Below, in pieces: positions 17,969-27,721 of a stretch of DNA of 64,000 nt. The notes under the pieces are model-generated. The model saw only the letters and a program-made list of their open reading frames with translations, was not told the DNA's origin and did not search any database. This stretch comes from Thermoguttaceae bacterium. Lineage in GTDB: Bacteria; Planctomycetota; Planctomycetia; Pirellulales; Thermoguttaceae. A program made the translations under genes and the position numbers. How positions within the stretch are numbered: the stretch's first letter is position 1; each line of letters begins with the position of its first letter. The stretch is from positions 1 through 64,000 of the forward strand of contig JAFRFG010000057.1 in assembly GCA_017434455.1 (NCBI GenBank). Direction: 5' to 3'.

Positions 17969-18760
17969 ATGTCCCGTTGGCTTCTATCTGTCGGTTTCCT
18001 GGCGCTGTTCTGCCAAGCGGCGGTTCTCTTCGCCGCGGACGATGATGAGTTAAGTCACTTCCGGATCGACAATACCCTGACGATTCGTCACGACGACGAG
18101 GTGGTCACCATTAAGTCGTCGACCATCTTCAGCGAGAATCGGGTCTTTGACTTTGTCGGGGAGAATGGCGAGATCATTATCTACGACCGTCAGGCCGAGC
18201 GGTTCTCCCTGATCGATCCGATTCATCGGATCCGCACCGAGCTTCTCCAGTCGGATATCGACCAATTTATGGCCAATATCAATAGCCGCCTGACCGAGGA
18301 GGGGGATCGTTTCTACATGTTTATGCTCCACCCCGAGTTCTCCGTCGCGCGGCGCGACGAGCTGGGCGAGATGCTGTTTCAAAGCAAGTGGATCGACTAC
18401 AGTATCGAGACCCGCCGCTTCGAGGACGAACGGCTGGTCCGCGATTACTTCGAGTTCTCCGACGCCTACTCCCTGCTGAACGTCTACCTCAATCCGGGGA
18501 CCCTCACCCCGCTGGCGCGAATCAAAGTCAACGAGACCCTCCGGGAGGAGAAACGCTTCCCCGCCAAGATCACGCTGTCGGTTTACCCGAAGGGAAAATG
18601 GCTCTTCGCGAAGATGATCCAGTATCAGTCCGAGCACCAGCTGGTTCGCCGTCTGACCGAGTCCGACCGGGGAAAAATTCTTCGGGCGGTTCTCTTTACC
18701 GAACAGTTCCCGAAGGTAACGTTCGGTAAATACTATAAAATCGCCAATTCCGTGGAATAG
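17969..18760 (+). CDS. secreted protein of unknown function
   Basis: A 263-aa protein with a clean Sec signal (MSRWLLSVGFLALFCQAAVLFA, cut after about residue 22). The mature chain starts with a short beta-rich region (HFRIDNTLTIRHDDEVVTIKSSTIF) and continues with an acidic, charged, mainly helical part; no family is recognised and there are no cysteines that would form disulfides in a pattern. GGGAGG stands 15 nt before the ATG. It lies between infC and dsbD on the same strand, spacing about 115 and 63 nt, and could share a transcript with dsbD. Confidence 0.75.
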   Translation: MSRWLLSVGFLALFCQAAVLFAADDDELSHFRIDNTLTIRHDDEVVTIKSSTIFSENRVFDFVGENGEIIIYDRQAERFSLIDPIHRIRTELLQSDIDQFMANINSRLTEEGDRFYMFMLHPEFSVARRDELGEMLFQSKWIDYSIETRRFEDERLVRDYFEFSDAYSLLNVYLNPGTLTPLARIKVNETLREEKRFPAKITLSVYPKGKWLFAKMIQYQSEHQLVRRLTESDRGKILRAVLFTEQFPKVTFGKYYKIANSVE

Positions 18761-18823
18761 CGGCACGAATCAAAACAGACCCGCCCGACCCTCGAAGAAC
18801 AAAATCGTTTGGATCGTCGATCG

Positions 18824-20767
18824 ATGAAAAAGTCCCTCCCCGTTTTCCTTGTTGTGATGTTCCTCTTCCTCGTTCGCCTGGGGGCGTTCGAGGGGATCGC
18901 CTCCGGGCCGCGGGGGATGATCGTCCCCCTGCCGGAGGCGGCGCCGGCTCTTCCGGAAGGGAACCCCGCCGCCCTTTTGGTCGTGGAGTTATCGCTGGAC
19001 GACGGGTTCCATATCTACACGACGACGCAGCCGAAGGTCTCCGGCGGGTACCCGACGAAGCTGCGCGTCACGCTTCCCGACGGCTGGACGGCGGGGGAGT
19101 TCGTCGATGTCAGCCGGCCGGAGATGGTCCCGTTCATGGGGAACACCCTCGAGGAGCTCACCGGAGAGATTCTCTTCACCGCCCCGCTGTTCGCGGCGGC
19201 GGATGACCTTAGTACCTTGGCCGAGACGGTCACCGGCAAGATCGACGCCCTTTGCTGCGATGATAATAACTGCGCTGTGCTGCGCGGCGCGGTCCCATTT
19301 GAATTCAATGCCGACTACGATATCGCCTCCTGCCTCGCGGCGCTGAACAAAGAAACGGCGGCGCCGAACGAAGAGAATACGGCACCGAAAGAGGACTCCC
19401 TCCAGCGGCCGGATGTCTCGCCGCAGGGCAAAAGCGCCTCGGCGGCCGAAGCCGAGCGGATCGGGTTTGGCCGGAACCTTCTCTACGACCTGCTCCTCGC
19501 CTTTTTCGGCGGGATGATCCTCAATATCATGCCGTGTGTCCTGCCGGTGATCGGGCTGAAGATCATCGGTTTCTTCGAGCAGGCCGGACACAGCCGCTCC
19601 CGCGCCTTTACGCTGAACGCCTGGTACGCGCTGGGGATTTTACTGGTCTTCGCCACCCTGGCGCTGATGAGCGTCGGGCTTTCGTACCTGTTCACCTACG
19701 GTCTGTTCCAGATCATTATGGGGGGGATCGTCTTCGTCATGGCGCTGAACCTCATGGGGGTCTGGGAGATTCCGCTGCCCGCCTTCTTAGGCGGGAAGCG
19801 CTCCAGCGAACTGGCCCGCCGTGAAGGGGCCTTCGGCGCGATCTTCAAGGGGGTGATCACCACGCTTTTGGCGATCCCCTGCGGCGCGCCGCTTTTAAGC
19901 CCGGTCCTGGTCTGGACCGATTCGATGATTCAGCAGGGGCGCACCGCGATGGCCCTGACGGTCTATCTGGTGATCGGACTGGGGATGGCGTTCCCCTATC
20001 TGGTCATCGGCGCCTTCCCCGAACTGCTGCGCCTCCTGCCGAAACCGGGGGAGTGGACCGAGCGTTTTCGCAATATGATGGGGTTTGTCCTCCTCGGCGC
20101 GGTGATCTGGATTCTCTTTTCCATGCCGATCGAGCTGATCCTCTCGACCCTGGCGCTGCTGTTCGCCCTGTGGTTCGTCTGCTGGTATCTGTGGCATCCC
20201 GACGAGTACGGTCTGTTTCATGTCAATGTTCGAAAGGTGATCACGGCGCTGGTGATCTTGGCCGCGACGATTCTTCTTTCGTTCACGATCTCCCTTCCGG
20301 CCAAAGAAGGGGTATCCCCCGAGCTGTCGCGCTATACGCTGGAGAACGCCGTGCGGGGGAAGCTGCGGCGCTGGGCGATTCGGGCCTCGCGCGCCGGGGA
20401 ACTGGAGCAAAACGACTGGATTCTCTTCTCGCGTGAGCGGCTCGACCAAGAGCTTGCCGCCGGAAAAATCGTCCTGGTCGATTTCACCGCCGATTGGTGC
20501 ATGAACTGCAAGGTATTAGAGTCGACGGTTCTCCATCATCCGCGCGTGGAGCAGATCATTGCCGAGAAAAAGATCGTGACGATGACCGCCGACTGGACCA
20601 GCCGGGACGCCAGCCAGGACGGCCGCCAGGTCGGGGAACTGCTGCGCCAATACGGCGGGGAGCAGGTTCCGGTGGTGATGATCTTCCCCGGCGGCGGGGA
20701 GCCCCCGCGGATTTTGCGCGGCCTGTTCACCGTCGATACCCTCTGCCAGACGCTTTCGGAGCTGTAA
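18824..20767 (+). CDS. dsbD: thiol:disulfide interchange protein DsbD
   Basis: A 647-aa protein from ATG 18824 (a TTG at 18809 is an alternative). Signal peptide, then an N-terminal periplasmic domain with ALCCDDNNCAV carrying the alpha-domain cysteines, then a block of eight helices beginning GMILNIMPCVLPVIGLKIIG with the family's membrane cysteine, and a C-terminal thioredoxin domain with FTADWCMNCK (Cys about 559 and 562). DsbD passes electrons from cytoplasmic thioredoxin to periplasmic targets, such as apocytochromes; a secreted protein with two haem c motifs lies 2 kb downstream. The second membrane cysteine lies in IPCGAP, as in the family. Complete. Confidence 0.93.
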   Translation: MKKSLPVFLVVMFLFLVRLGAFEGIASGPRGMIVPLPEAAPALPEGNPAALLVVELSLDDGFHIYTTTQPKVSGGYPTKLRVTLPDGWTAGEFVDVSRPEMVPFMGNTLEELTGEILFTAPLFAAADDLSTLAETVTGKIDALCCDDNNCAVLRGAVPFEFNADYDIASCLAALNKETAAPNEENTAPKEDSLQRPDVSPQGKSASAAEAERIGFGRNLLYDLLLAFFGGMILNIMPCVLPVIGLKIIGFFEQAGHSRSRAFTLNAWYALGILLVFATLALMSVGLSYLFTYGLFQIIMGGIVFVMALNLMGVWEIPLPAFLGGKRSSELARREGAFGAIFKGVITTLLAIPCGAPLLSPVLVWTDSMIQQGRTAMALTVYLVIGLGMAFPYLVIGAFPELLRLLPKPGEWTERFRNMMGFVLLGAVIWILFSMPIELILSTLALLFALWFVCWYLWHPDEYGLFHVNVRKVITALVILAATILLSFTISLPAKEGVSPELSRYTLENAVRGKLRRWAIRASRAGELEQNDWILFSRERLDQELAAGKIVLVDFTADWCMNCKVLESTVLHHPRVEQIIAEKKIVTMTADWTSRDASQDGRQVGELLRQYGGEQVPVVMIFPGGGEPPRILRGLFTVDTLCQTLSEL

Positions 20768-20781
20768 AAACAGCCGCCGCT

Positions 20782-22734
20782 TTACTCTTCTTCCCTGAGA
20801 CAGGCGCAGACGACCCATCCGAGTCGGCCCAGAAGGACGGTGTAAATCGGGATCGGAAACGGCAGCAGCGCCGTGATGGCCCAGGTTGCGAACGGCTTGT
20901 TCACGGCCCAAAAGAAAAAGAGAAAAAACGGGGCGGTGATCAAGACCGACCAGAGGCAGAAGGCCAGCCAAGAGCCGAATCGGCGCAATAGGGCGCCGAC
21001 CACCGCCGCGTTGAACGGGACGGCGAAATGCTCGGAGTCGAGAGTCGAAAGAAACGCCACGGGGAAGAACAGAATCTGCGAGGCGTAGGCGATCGCCCCC
21101 AAGATCACCGGGGGGATCCCGAATCGGGCGCACAGGGCGGTCGGAAAGACGACGAACAATTCGACCACCATCAGGCGAAGCAAAACGATGAAACCGTCTA
21201 TGAGCTCCCTGTTTTCCCACTCTCGGACACGCTTTTGACCATTAGCCAGGGCGTTGAATACCGATATCATGTTGATCGCCGCGCCCCGCAGCGAGAAAAT
21301 CAGCGCGGCGAAGAAGCCCAGAATTTCCAATAAACACGGGATAAAGAGTACCGGCGGGATGGCTCCCAGCCCGTGGATTCCGATCGTGCTGCGAAGATTC
21401 TGGAGGAGAAGCCAGGAGGCGATCACCAGGAAGATCGGTCCGAACCAATGAAACCAAAACTCCTTGTCGAACAGCGGGGCGAAGAGCGACGGCGCCATTG
21501 GCCAGCGGGGCGGGGGAGGGAAGGTCAGGATGACATTCCCCCGGTCGTCGAGTTTCGGAATCCAGCCGTTGTACTCCTCGGCGCCCTGTTTTTTGGCGGT
21601 CTTTCTCTTTTTTTTCTTCTCGGCGGGTTTTTCCGTCGACTGCTCGTGCGCCCACCGGCGAAAGTCGGTGTCCTCTTTTCGCTTGGCGCTTTGAGGACGG
21701 GCCGAGTACCGAGGAACATAGCTCGGGTTGGGGTTGCTCGAGGCCGGAGCATGGGGAATCGGCGGGGGAACGCTGCCGGGGGGCCCAAGATTTTCGTGCA
21801 GTCCGGCCGGAGCGGGCCCAAGATTGTACCCGCCGGTCATCGTCGGTTCGATTCTTTGGGCGGCGAGCTTTTGGTCAACGGTCAAATCGCAGATCGGGAT
21901 ATCGGTCCCGCAGTCGGGACAGCGCATCTTTTTGCCGATGTCGCTTTTTTTCGCGTAGAGGAGCGTCTCGCACAGGGGGCAGCGGACGGGGACCAAATCG
22001 CTTGGCGGGGCGGCTCCCCCCTTGGGCGGCTGGCTGTACCCCTGGGGGTTGGCGCTTAAGCCGTAGACCTCGCCCCCCGTGCTTCGTGGGAATTTGGTAT
22101 CCGGGGGGAGTTTGACCGGCGGTTTCACCACGACTTTTGTCTCGCAGTCCGGACAGGTCAGTTCGGTCCCGATCTGGCTGGGGCGCGCGTACATCAGCGT
22201 TCCGCACAGCGTGCAGTAGACCGGGATGAGATCTTCACCGCCGCGCCGGTTATCGCCGCTTGGGGCCTCGCCGCTTCGAACCCCGTAGATATCACCGCCG
22301 CGGGAGGCGCTTTCCCCCCGGTGGGGGTCGATCGGGCTTTGATGCCGGCGCAGCTGTTCCTGACGGGCTTTCCCTTCGTCGAAGGCCTGCTGGGTGACCG
22401 GGAGTTTGGTCCCGCAGTCGGGACACTCGATCGTGGTGTTGATCTGCGATTTGGTCACCGCCACATCGGCATAGCAGACCGGACAGTGAACCGAGGCGTA
22501 GGCAAACCGCTCGCGAAGCTGCCGATTGTCGCGCGGGGTGGAATCGACCCCGTAGAGCATGCCGGGGGCGGCCTGCCGCCGATCGGGCTGGCTCTGGGCC
22601 GGAACGATCAGCTCGCGGTAGCAGACCGGGCAGAGGACCTTCTGCCCGGCCAGCGACGCGTCGACCTTCAGCGACCGCGTGCACTGCGGGCAGCGGAAAC
22701 GGATCGTTTTTTTCTCGTTGGGGGAATCGGCCAT
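20782..22734 (-). CDS. membrane protein with four N-terminal zinc ribbons
   Basis: A 650-aa protein. The N-terminal half carries four zinc-ribbon units, each of two CxxC knuckles: about residues 14-45 (CPQC/CPVC), 79-107 (CPVC/CPDC), 171-200 (CTLC/CPDC) and 250-278 (CPLC/CPDC). These alternate with low-complexity linkers that repeat a GEVYG/GDIYG/YGVDS motif. A proline-rich and then a lysine-rich linker (KPAEKKKKRKTAKK) leads to a C-terminal membrane domain of about six helices (from about 420) of unknown type. Such zinc-ribbon plus membrane proteins are frequent in planctomycetes; no function is assigned. It is divergent from the cytochrome/SUMF1 gene and convergent with dsbD (14 nt apart). 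Confidence 0.8.
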   Translation of the reverse strand: MADSPNEKKTIRFRCPQCTRSLKVDASLAGQKVLCPVCYRELIVPAQSQPDRRQAAPGMLYGVDSTPRDNRQLRERFAYASVHCPVCYADVAVTKSQINTTIECPDCGTKLPVTQQAFDEGKARQEQLRRHQSPIDPHRGESASRGGDIYGVRSGEAPSGDNRRGGEDLIPVYCTLCGTLMYARPSQIGTELTCPDCETKVVVKPPVKLPPDTKFPRSTGGEVYGLSANPQGYSQPPKGGAAPPSDLVPVRCPLCETLLYAKKSDIGKKMRCPDCGTDIPICDLTVDQKLAAQRIEPTMTGGYNLGPAPAGLHENLGPPGSVPPPIPHAPASSNPNPSYVPRYSARPQSAKRKEDTDFRRWAHEQSTEKPAEKKKKRKTAKKQGAEEYNGWIPKLDDRGNVILTFPPPPRWPMAPSLFAPLFDKEFWFHWFGPIFLVIASWLLLQNLRSTIGIHGLGAIPPVLFIPCLLEILGFFAALIFSLRGAAINMISVFNALANGQKRVREWENRELIDGFIVLLRLMVVELFVVFPTALCARFGIPPVILGAIAYASQILFFPVAFLSTLDSEHFAVPFNAAVVGALLRRFGSWLAFCLWSVLITAPFFLFFFWAVNKPFATWAITALLPFPIPIYTVLLGRLGWVVCACLREEE

Positions 22735-22913
22735 ACTCTTTTGCGCTGTCTTGCCTGAACCAAAGGGGGGGAACGCGGCACCTCTCTTAGTATAACGGAT
22801 AATATCCCGTCAAGGTATTTCCCCAAGCGGAAATAGAGCCAAAAATCTATCCCGCCATGAACAATGCCCGGGAACCGCGGCACGGGACAAACGTCGAGTT
22901 CAGCGCGTCTGAT

Positions 22914-22942
22914 TTGAGAACGGGGGCGGTTCCTGTTATAAT
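22914..22942 (+). promoter_or_regulatory. promoter of the cytochrome/SUMF1 fusion gene
   Basis: TTGAGA (22914-22919), 17 nt, TATAAT (22937-22942). Transcription from about 22949 excludes the upstream in-frame ATG at 22857. The 302-bp space from 22735 also carries a weaker minus-strand candidate (TTGACG with TATACT, poor spacing) for the zinc-ribbon gene. Confidence 0.75.
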
Positions 22943-23036
22943 GCGGAACGTTCGGGGAACGAACACAGCGGCTTTGCGGCAAGGACCGCCCGCGGATATC
23001 CCAAAAGCACGAATGATGAGAACGAAGATCGGCGTG

Positions 23037-26000
23037 ATGAAAAAGAAACTGTTCCGTTCGGCGGCCCTTTTGTGTGGGTTCGTTTCAGTTTTACTTTTGC
23101 TCGCAAAGGGAACCCCCCTGTGGGGAGCGGATTTGACTGTTCGGGCCGACTGGTTCGACCGGGGGAATCTTCTGTCGGGCGGCGGCTATTCGGACAAGTA
23201 TACCTGCGTTTTCCACAATGGGGGAGAAAACGGCGACTTCGCCCAGTATGACGTGACGTTTCCGGCGGACGGGCTTTACGCGATCTCGATCCTTGTGGCG
23301 GCCCAGGAGTCGCGTCCGGTCAATTTCGGGATCGACGACGATTTGGTGGTCCAAAACGTGCTCGGGGAATTGACCGGTTCATGGCAGACCTCGACGGCCC
23401 AGTGGCGGCCGGTGGTGCGGTGCCGTTTGTCGGCCGGCCTTCATACCCTGAAGATCAGCCGCGATGACTGTATCCCGCACATCTGCGCGATCAAAATCGA
23501 GCCGCTGTTTGACGCCCCCGCGTGGGATCTTCCCCGTCCGAGGGCCAAGGAAAAGGCGATTGTCGACGGCGTCGAGCATGATCGCCCCTTCCCGTGGGAC
23601 GTGCAGTGGTACGATGAAGTCTCGCGCGACCGCCGCAAAAAAGGGGAATCGGGGGGAGTTTTCGCCGATCATTTCGCGTCGGAAACCGCCGTGGCGCTGG
23701 CCCCCAAAGAGGATTATCGCCTGGAAACGCTCAGCGGTCCCGCCAGCGAAGGTGAGTTCCTGCCGGATATTCAGGACGAACTGACCTATACCGCCTCAAT
23801 GTTCCTCGAAAAAGAGGAACCGAAAGACGAACCGGCGCAGCTGGCGGTCCGCCTGGTGCGGGTCAACCCGGACGCGGACGCCTCGCTGGTGGACGGCTCG
23901 ATCTTTCTCCTGTCCGAGGCCCGGTACCGTCTGTTGATCGAGAAGACCCAAAAACTGCTGGATGATTTTTGCGAACGATTCTCGCCGGAAGAACTGGCCG
24001 ACGCGGGGCTTTCCGAGGAACTGACCGAAAAAGTCGAGGAGGCGCTTCGGGCCGGGGAAGAGCGCCTCGCTTCCCTCGAAGAGCTTCTGCGCTCGGACGA
24101 CAGCGCCGGAAAAGAAGCGTTCGCGGCGGAATTTTTCGATCTGGTTCGGCTTTACTCCGAGGCCGCCCGCAAAAACCCGCTCCTAGCCGAATTCGATCGG
24201 CTGATCTGTGTCGAGCGCCATGCCGGTAATCTGGGCCTGCCGCAGAATTGGCAGAGCAATTCGGCGCTGGATGTCAACGGCTTCGACGATTCGCTCGTTT
24301 TGATGACCCTTCGCGGCGACGGCGCCGATGCGGAGGATTATCCGGCCAGCCGGCTGCTGTTCCACCCGAATTATCCCACGTTTCTCGGCGATTTGGATCT
24401 TCATTTCGACGCGGACCGTCTTCTTTTCTCGGCCACCCAGAAGGAGGATCGGGCGTGGAACCTGTTTGAGCTCAACTTAAACGATCTTGAGTCGATGACG
24501 GCCGAGGAGACCACCGCGCGGACGGCGGAACTAATGCTCCCGCAGATTCCCCCGATGCCGGAGGCGAATCATTACGACGGCTGTTATCTGGCCGACGGTT
24601 CGCTGATCTTTACCTCGACGGCGGTTTACGCGGCGGTTCCGTGCGTCAACGGATGGGACCGGATCACGAATACCTTCCGCAAATACCCCGACGGCTCGAT
24701 TCGCCGCCTGACGTTCGATCAGGAGCATAACTGGTGTCCGACGGTGATGGCCGACGGGCGGATCCTCTATCAGCGGTGGGAATATACCGATTCGCCCCAC
24801 GTTCCGACCCGGCTGCTGTTTCAGATGAACCCGGACGGGACCAATCAGCGGGCGTTTTACGGAAGCAACTCCTACTGGCCGAACGCGATGTTTTACGCCC
24901 GGCCGATTCCGGGCGACCCGGCCAAATTCGTGGCGATCATCGGGGGGCATCACGGGGTGACCCGCATGGGGGAGATGGTTCTGTTCGATACCGCGCTCGG
25001 GCACAAAGAAACCGACGGAGCGGTGATGCGCATCTGCGGAAAGGAGAAAAAAGTCGCCTCGAAGACGAACCCCAAATACGACGATACGCTCATCGTCGAT
25101 AATCTGGTCGACGAGGCGTGGCCGAAATTCCTCCATCCGTATCCGCTCTCGGAAAATTACTACCTCGTCGCCGCCCAGCCGTATCAGGGGGGGCTGTGGG
25201 GGATCTATCTGGTCGATACCGAAGATAACATGACGCTTCTGGCGCAAAAACCCGGTTTCGCCCTCTTGGAACCGACGCCGATTCTCCAGACGGAGAAACC
25301 TCCGGTTCCCGCCGATCGGGTCGATACCTCTCGGGAAGACGCGTCGGTCTTTATCGCCGATGTTTACGAGGGCCCGGGCCTCAAGGACGTTCCGCGCGGG
25401 ACGATCAAGCAGCTGCGGCTGATTTCGTATGAGTACCTTTTCCCGAAAATGGGAGGTCCGCAGGGGGTGGTCGGGGCCGACGGCCCGTGGGACATTAAGC
25501 GGATTCTCGGGACCGTTCCGGTCGAACCGTCCGGGGCGGCCCTCTTCCAAGTTCCGGCCAATACGCCGTTTGCCGTTCAGCCGCTCGACGAAAACGGCAA
25601 GGCCGTTCAGCTGATGCGCTCGTGGATGACCGCGATGCCGGGGGAGACGCTTTCGTGCATCGGCTGCCACGAGGAGGAAAACTCCATCTCCCCGGCCAGC
25701 TTTAATCCCGACGATATGGCGAAGCTCTCGACAAAGACCATCACGCCGTGGCGCGGCCAGGCGCGCGGTTTTTCGTTCCCCCGCGAGGTTCAGCCGGTTC
25801 TGGACCGCTACTGCGTCGGCTGCCATGACGGGGAGAAAACCGCTCCGGGGAACCCCGAGTGCCGTCTGGCCGACCTGCGCGGGGATAAACGGATCGACGA
25901 TTACTCGAGCAATTATCATTATGGAACCAACGCGGGGCGGTTTTCGATCAGTTACACGGAACTGCACCGCTACGTCCGCCGTCCGGGGCTGGAGTCGGAT

Positions 26001-27284
26001 TACCACCTGCAGAAGCCGGCGGAATTCTCGGCGGAGACCACCGACCTGTATCAAATGCTCGCCGGCGGTCACTACGGGGTTCAGCTCGACGCCGAATCGT
26101 GGGACCGGCTCATTACGTGGATCGACTTAAACGCTCCGTACTACGGGACGTGGAACGAACAGGCCCAGACGCCGGACGTGGATCACTGGAACGCCCGCCG
26201 GCAGGAGATTCAGGCGCTTTACGCCGGGGTCGTCAATGATGAGGAGGCGATCCATCCGACCGATTACTCTCCGGACAAGGCGCTTCCCGATTCGGCACAG
26301 CTGGCTGAGAGGATGGCCCCCGCTGCGATGCCCTCTTTCCCCGACTGGACGTTCGATTCCGAGGAGGCGCGGCAGCGTCAGGCCGCCGCGGCGCGGGAAC
26401 TGTTCGGCGATCCGGCCATGACCGAAAAACGGGTCGAACTGGCCGACGGCGTGTCGCTGCTGCTGAAACTGATCCCCGCGGGGGAATATGTCGCCGGGGC
26501 GCAGTCGCCCGACGCGAACGGCTCGCTTTTGATCCGCGCGGAGAGTGAAAAGCCCCGCGTGGTGAAGATCGAAAAGCCGTTTTGGCTCGGCGCCCTGGAG
26601 ATCACGAACCGGCAGTACGAACTCTTTGACCCGGCGCACGATTCCGGCGTGGAGTCCCGCACGGCGATGCAGTTCGGGGTTCGAGGGTTTTATGTCAACG
26701 CGCCGGAACTGCCGGTGGTTCGGGTTTCGTGGAACGAGGCGCAGCGATTCTGCCAGTGGCTGTCGGAAAAGACGGGGGAGGCCTTCCGGCTTCCGACCGC
26801 CGACGAGGCGCAGTGGGCCGCCCGCGCCGGGACCGGGACACCGTTCTGGTACGGGACGCTGGAGAGTGACTTCTCGGCGTTTGAAAACCTTTGTGACGTG
26901 ACCACCCGCGACTTTATCTGTCATCCGTACTTCAAGGAGATCAAGCCGCTCGGGGGGACGAAATACGACCAGTATCTCCCGAAGGACGAGCGGTTCAACG
27001 ACCACGCGCTTCTTTCGGCGCAGCCGGGAAAGTACCGGCCGAACCCGTGGGGCCTGTTCGACGTTCACGGCAACGTCTCCGAATGGTCGGCGACCGACGC
27101 GATGATGGAGATGCCCGGCCGCGGCGGAGAAAAGATTCCGGGCAAGATCGTTACCGGCGGCTCGTGGCGGGACCGTCCCATCAATGCCCGCAGCGAGTCG
27201 CAGGCGGTCTACCGCCCGTGGCAGGGGGTTTACGACGTCGGCTTTAGGGTCGCGGTTGACGCCGGGAGCCCCGGCGGGCGGTAG
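23037..27284 (+). CDS. secreted di-haem protein with C-terminal sulfatase-modifying-factor-like domain
   Basis: A 1415-aa protein from ATG 23037 (an ATG at 23013 is possible). Sec signal KKKLFRSAALLCGFVSVLLL. Residues about 30-160 look like a beta-sandwich binding module (TVRADWFDRGNLLSGGGY). Then a helical region, followed by a long propeller-like part containing DLDLHFDADRLLFSAT and HPYPLSENYYLVAAQP, like the region annotated HZS-alpha/TolB in planctomycete proteins. Two haem c motifs follow, CIGCH (about 874) and CVGCH (about 926). From about 1133 there is a SUMF1/FGE-type domain (LIPAGEYVAGAQ, EITNRQYELF, VRVSWNEAQRFCQWLSEKTG, GLFDVHGNVSEWSAT, GGSW). The GGSW region has no cysteine, so formylglycine-generating activity is unlikely. 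Likely an extracytoplasmic redox or binding protein acting with the exported oxidoreductases next door (inference). Confidence 0.8.
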   Translation: MKKKLFRSAALLCGFVSVLLLLAKGTPLWGADLTVRADWFDRGNLLSGGGYSDKYTCVFHNGGENGDFAQYDVTFPADGLYAISILVAAQESRPVNFGIDDDLVVQNVLGELTGSWQTSTAQWRPVVRCRLSAGLHTLKISRDDCIPHICAIKIEPLFDAPAWDLPRPRAKEKAIVDGVEHDRPFPWDVQWYDEVSRDRRKKGESGGVFADHFASETAVALAPKEDYRLETLSGPASEGEFLPDIQDELTYTASMFLEKEEPKDEPAQLAVRLVRVNPDADASLVDGSIFLLSEARYRLLIEKTQKLLDDFCERFSPEELADAGLSEELTEKVEEALRAGEERLASLEELLRSDDSAGKEAFAAEFFDLVRLYSEAARKNPLLAEFDRLICVERHAGNLGLPQNWQSNSALDVNGFDDSLVLMTLRGDGADAEDYPASRLLFHPNYPTFLGDLDLHFDADRLLFSATQKEDRAWNLFELNLNDLESMTAEETTARTAELMLPQIPPMPEANHYDGCYLADGSLIFTSTAVYAAVPCVNGWDRITNTFRKYPDGSIRRLTFDQEHNWCPTVMADGRILYQRWEYTDSPHVPTRLLFQMNPDGTNQRAFYGSNSYWPNAMFYARPIPGDPAKFVAIIGGHHGVTRMGEMVLFDTALGHKETDGAVMRICGKEKKVASKTNPKYDDTLIVDNLVDEAWPKFLHPYPLSENYYLVAAQPYQGGLWGIYLVDTEDNMTLLAQKPGFALLEPTPILQTEKPPVPADRVDTSREDASVFIADVYEGPGLKDVPRGTIKQLRLISYEYLFPKMGGPQGVVGADGPWDIKRILGTVPVEPSGAALFQVPANTPFAVQPLDENGKAVQLMRSWMTAMPGETLSCIGCHEEENSISPASFNPDDMAKLSTKTITPWRGQARGFSFPREVQPVLDRYCVGCHDGEKTAPGNPECRLADLRGDKRIDDYSSNYHYGTNAGRFSISYTELHRYVRRPGLESDYHLQKPAEFSAETTDLYQMLAGGHYGVQLDAESWDRLITWIDLNAPYYGTWNEQAQTPDVDHWNARRQEIQALYAGVVNDEEAIHPTDYSPDKALPDSAQLAERMAPAAMPSFPDWTFDSEEARQRQAAAARELFGDPAMTEKRVELADGVSLLLKLIPAGEYVAGAQSPDANGSLLIRAESEKPRVVKIEKPFWLGALEITNRQYELFDPAHDSGVESRTAMQFGVRGFYVNAPELPVVRVSWNEAQRFCQWLSEKTGEAFRLPTADEAQWAARAGTGTPFWYGTLESDFSAFENLCDVTTRDFICHPYFKEIKPLGGTKYDQYLPKDERFNDHALLSAQPGKYRPNPWGLFDVHGNVSEWSATDAMMEMPGRGGEKIPGKIVTGGSWRDRPINARSESQAVYRPWQGVYDVGFRVAVDAGSPGGR

Positions 27285-27655
27285 GCCCTTGGCCAATTAA
27301 CCGCAGCCGTTCGGCACGTTGTGCCTCAGACCAGCAAACAACGTGAGCGAAAGCGCCGTGATGCTTTTTCCTATGCCGTATGGTCCCCCTACGGCAACAG
27401 TGGTCAAGCGCACTGCGCTTGCCCTCCCCGGGCAGGGGCCGCCGGAGGCACAAGAAAAAGAACAAAATAAAAAAAGCCCCCCAATCCCAGCCGCCCCCCG
27501 CAAAAGTCACGCCAGCAGACCTTATCACTCGCCAACAAACGGCGGCAAGCCGACAGACCCAAACGGGGCGGCTGGAAGGAGCGGGAGCAGCGGCCGAAAA
27601 CCGACAGTCGAAATCACGCCGAAAAACCAGCCGCGTCCCTCCCGCGGTTAGTTGG
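27261..27655 (+). repeat. long structured repeat element, copy 1 (after the cytochrome/SUMF1 gene)
   Basis: This fills most of the 563-bp space 27285-27847. It runs colinearly with the reverse complement of 29500-29985. Hairpins in order: GCCGGG/CCCGGC (27261-27275, overlapping the last codons of the gene), GGCAC(GTT)GTGCC (27313-27325), GCCGTA/TACGGC (27375-27395), AAGCGC(ACT)GCGCTT (27406-27420). It ends near CGCGGTTAGTTGG (27643-27655). The orientation relative to the upstream gene is the same as for the other copies. Confidence 0.8.
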
Positions 27656-27721
27656 AACCGACAGGGTCAGCGGGTGGTTGCCGCAGGGGAAACCGGCAGC
27701 CGCCGGAAAACCGCCGCGGCA

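Noticed and set aside
22857..23036. A 60-residue longer N-terminus for the cytochrome/SUMF1 protein
   Set aside because: It would start before the TTGAGA-N17-TATAAT promoter at 22914-22942, and it would bury the signal peptide.
27319..27651. An open frame of 110 codons in the repeat (+), similar in the same frame to one of 125 codons at 29495-29872 (-)
   Set aside because: The two frames agree at protein level, but most base changes between them alter the amino acid and the frames run through hairpins. This fits a duplicated structured element better than a selected protein. A coding role is not fully excluded because the length difference keeps the frame.
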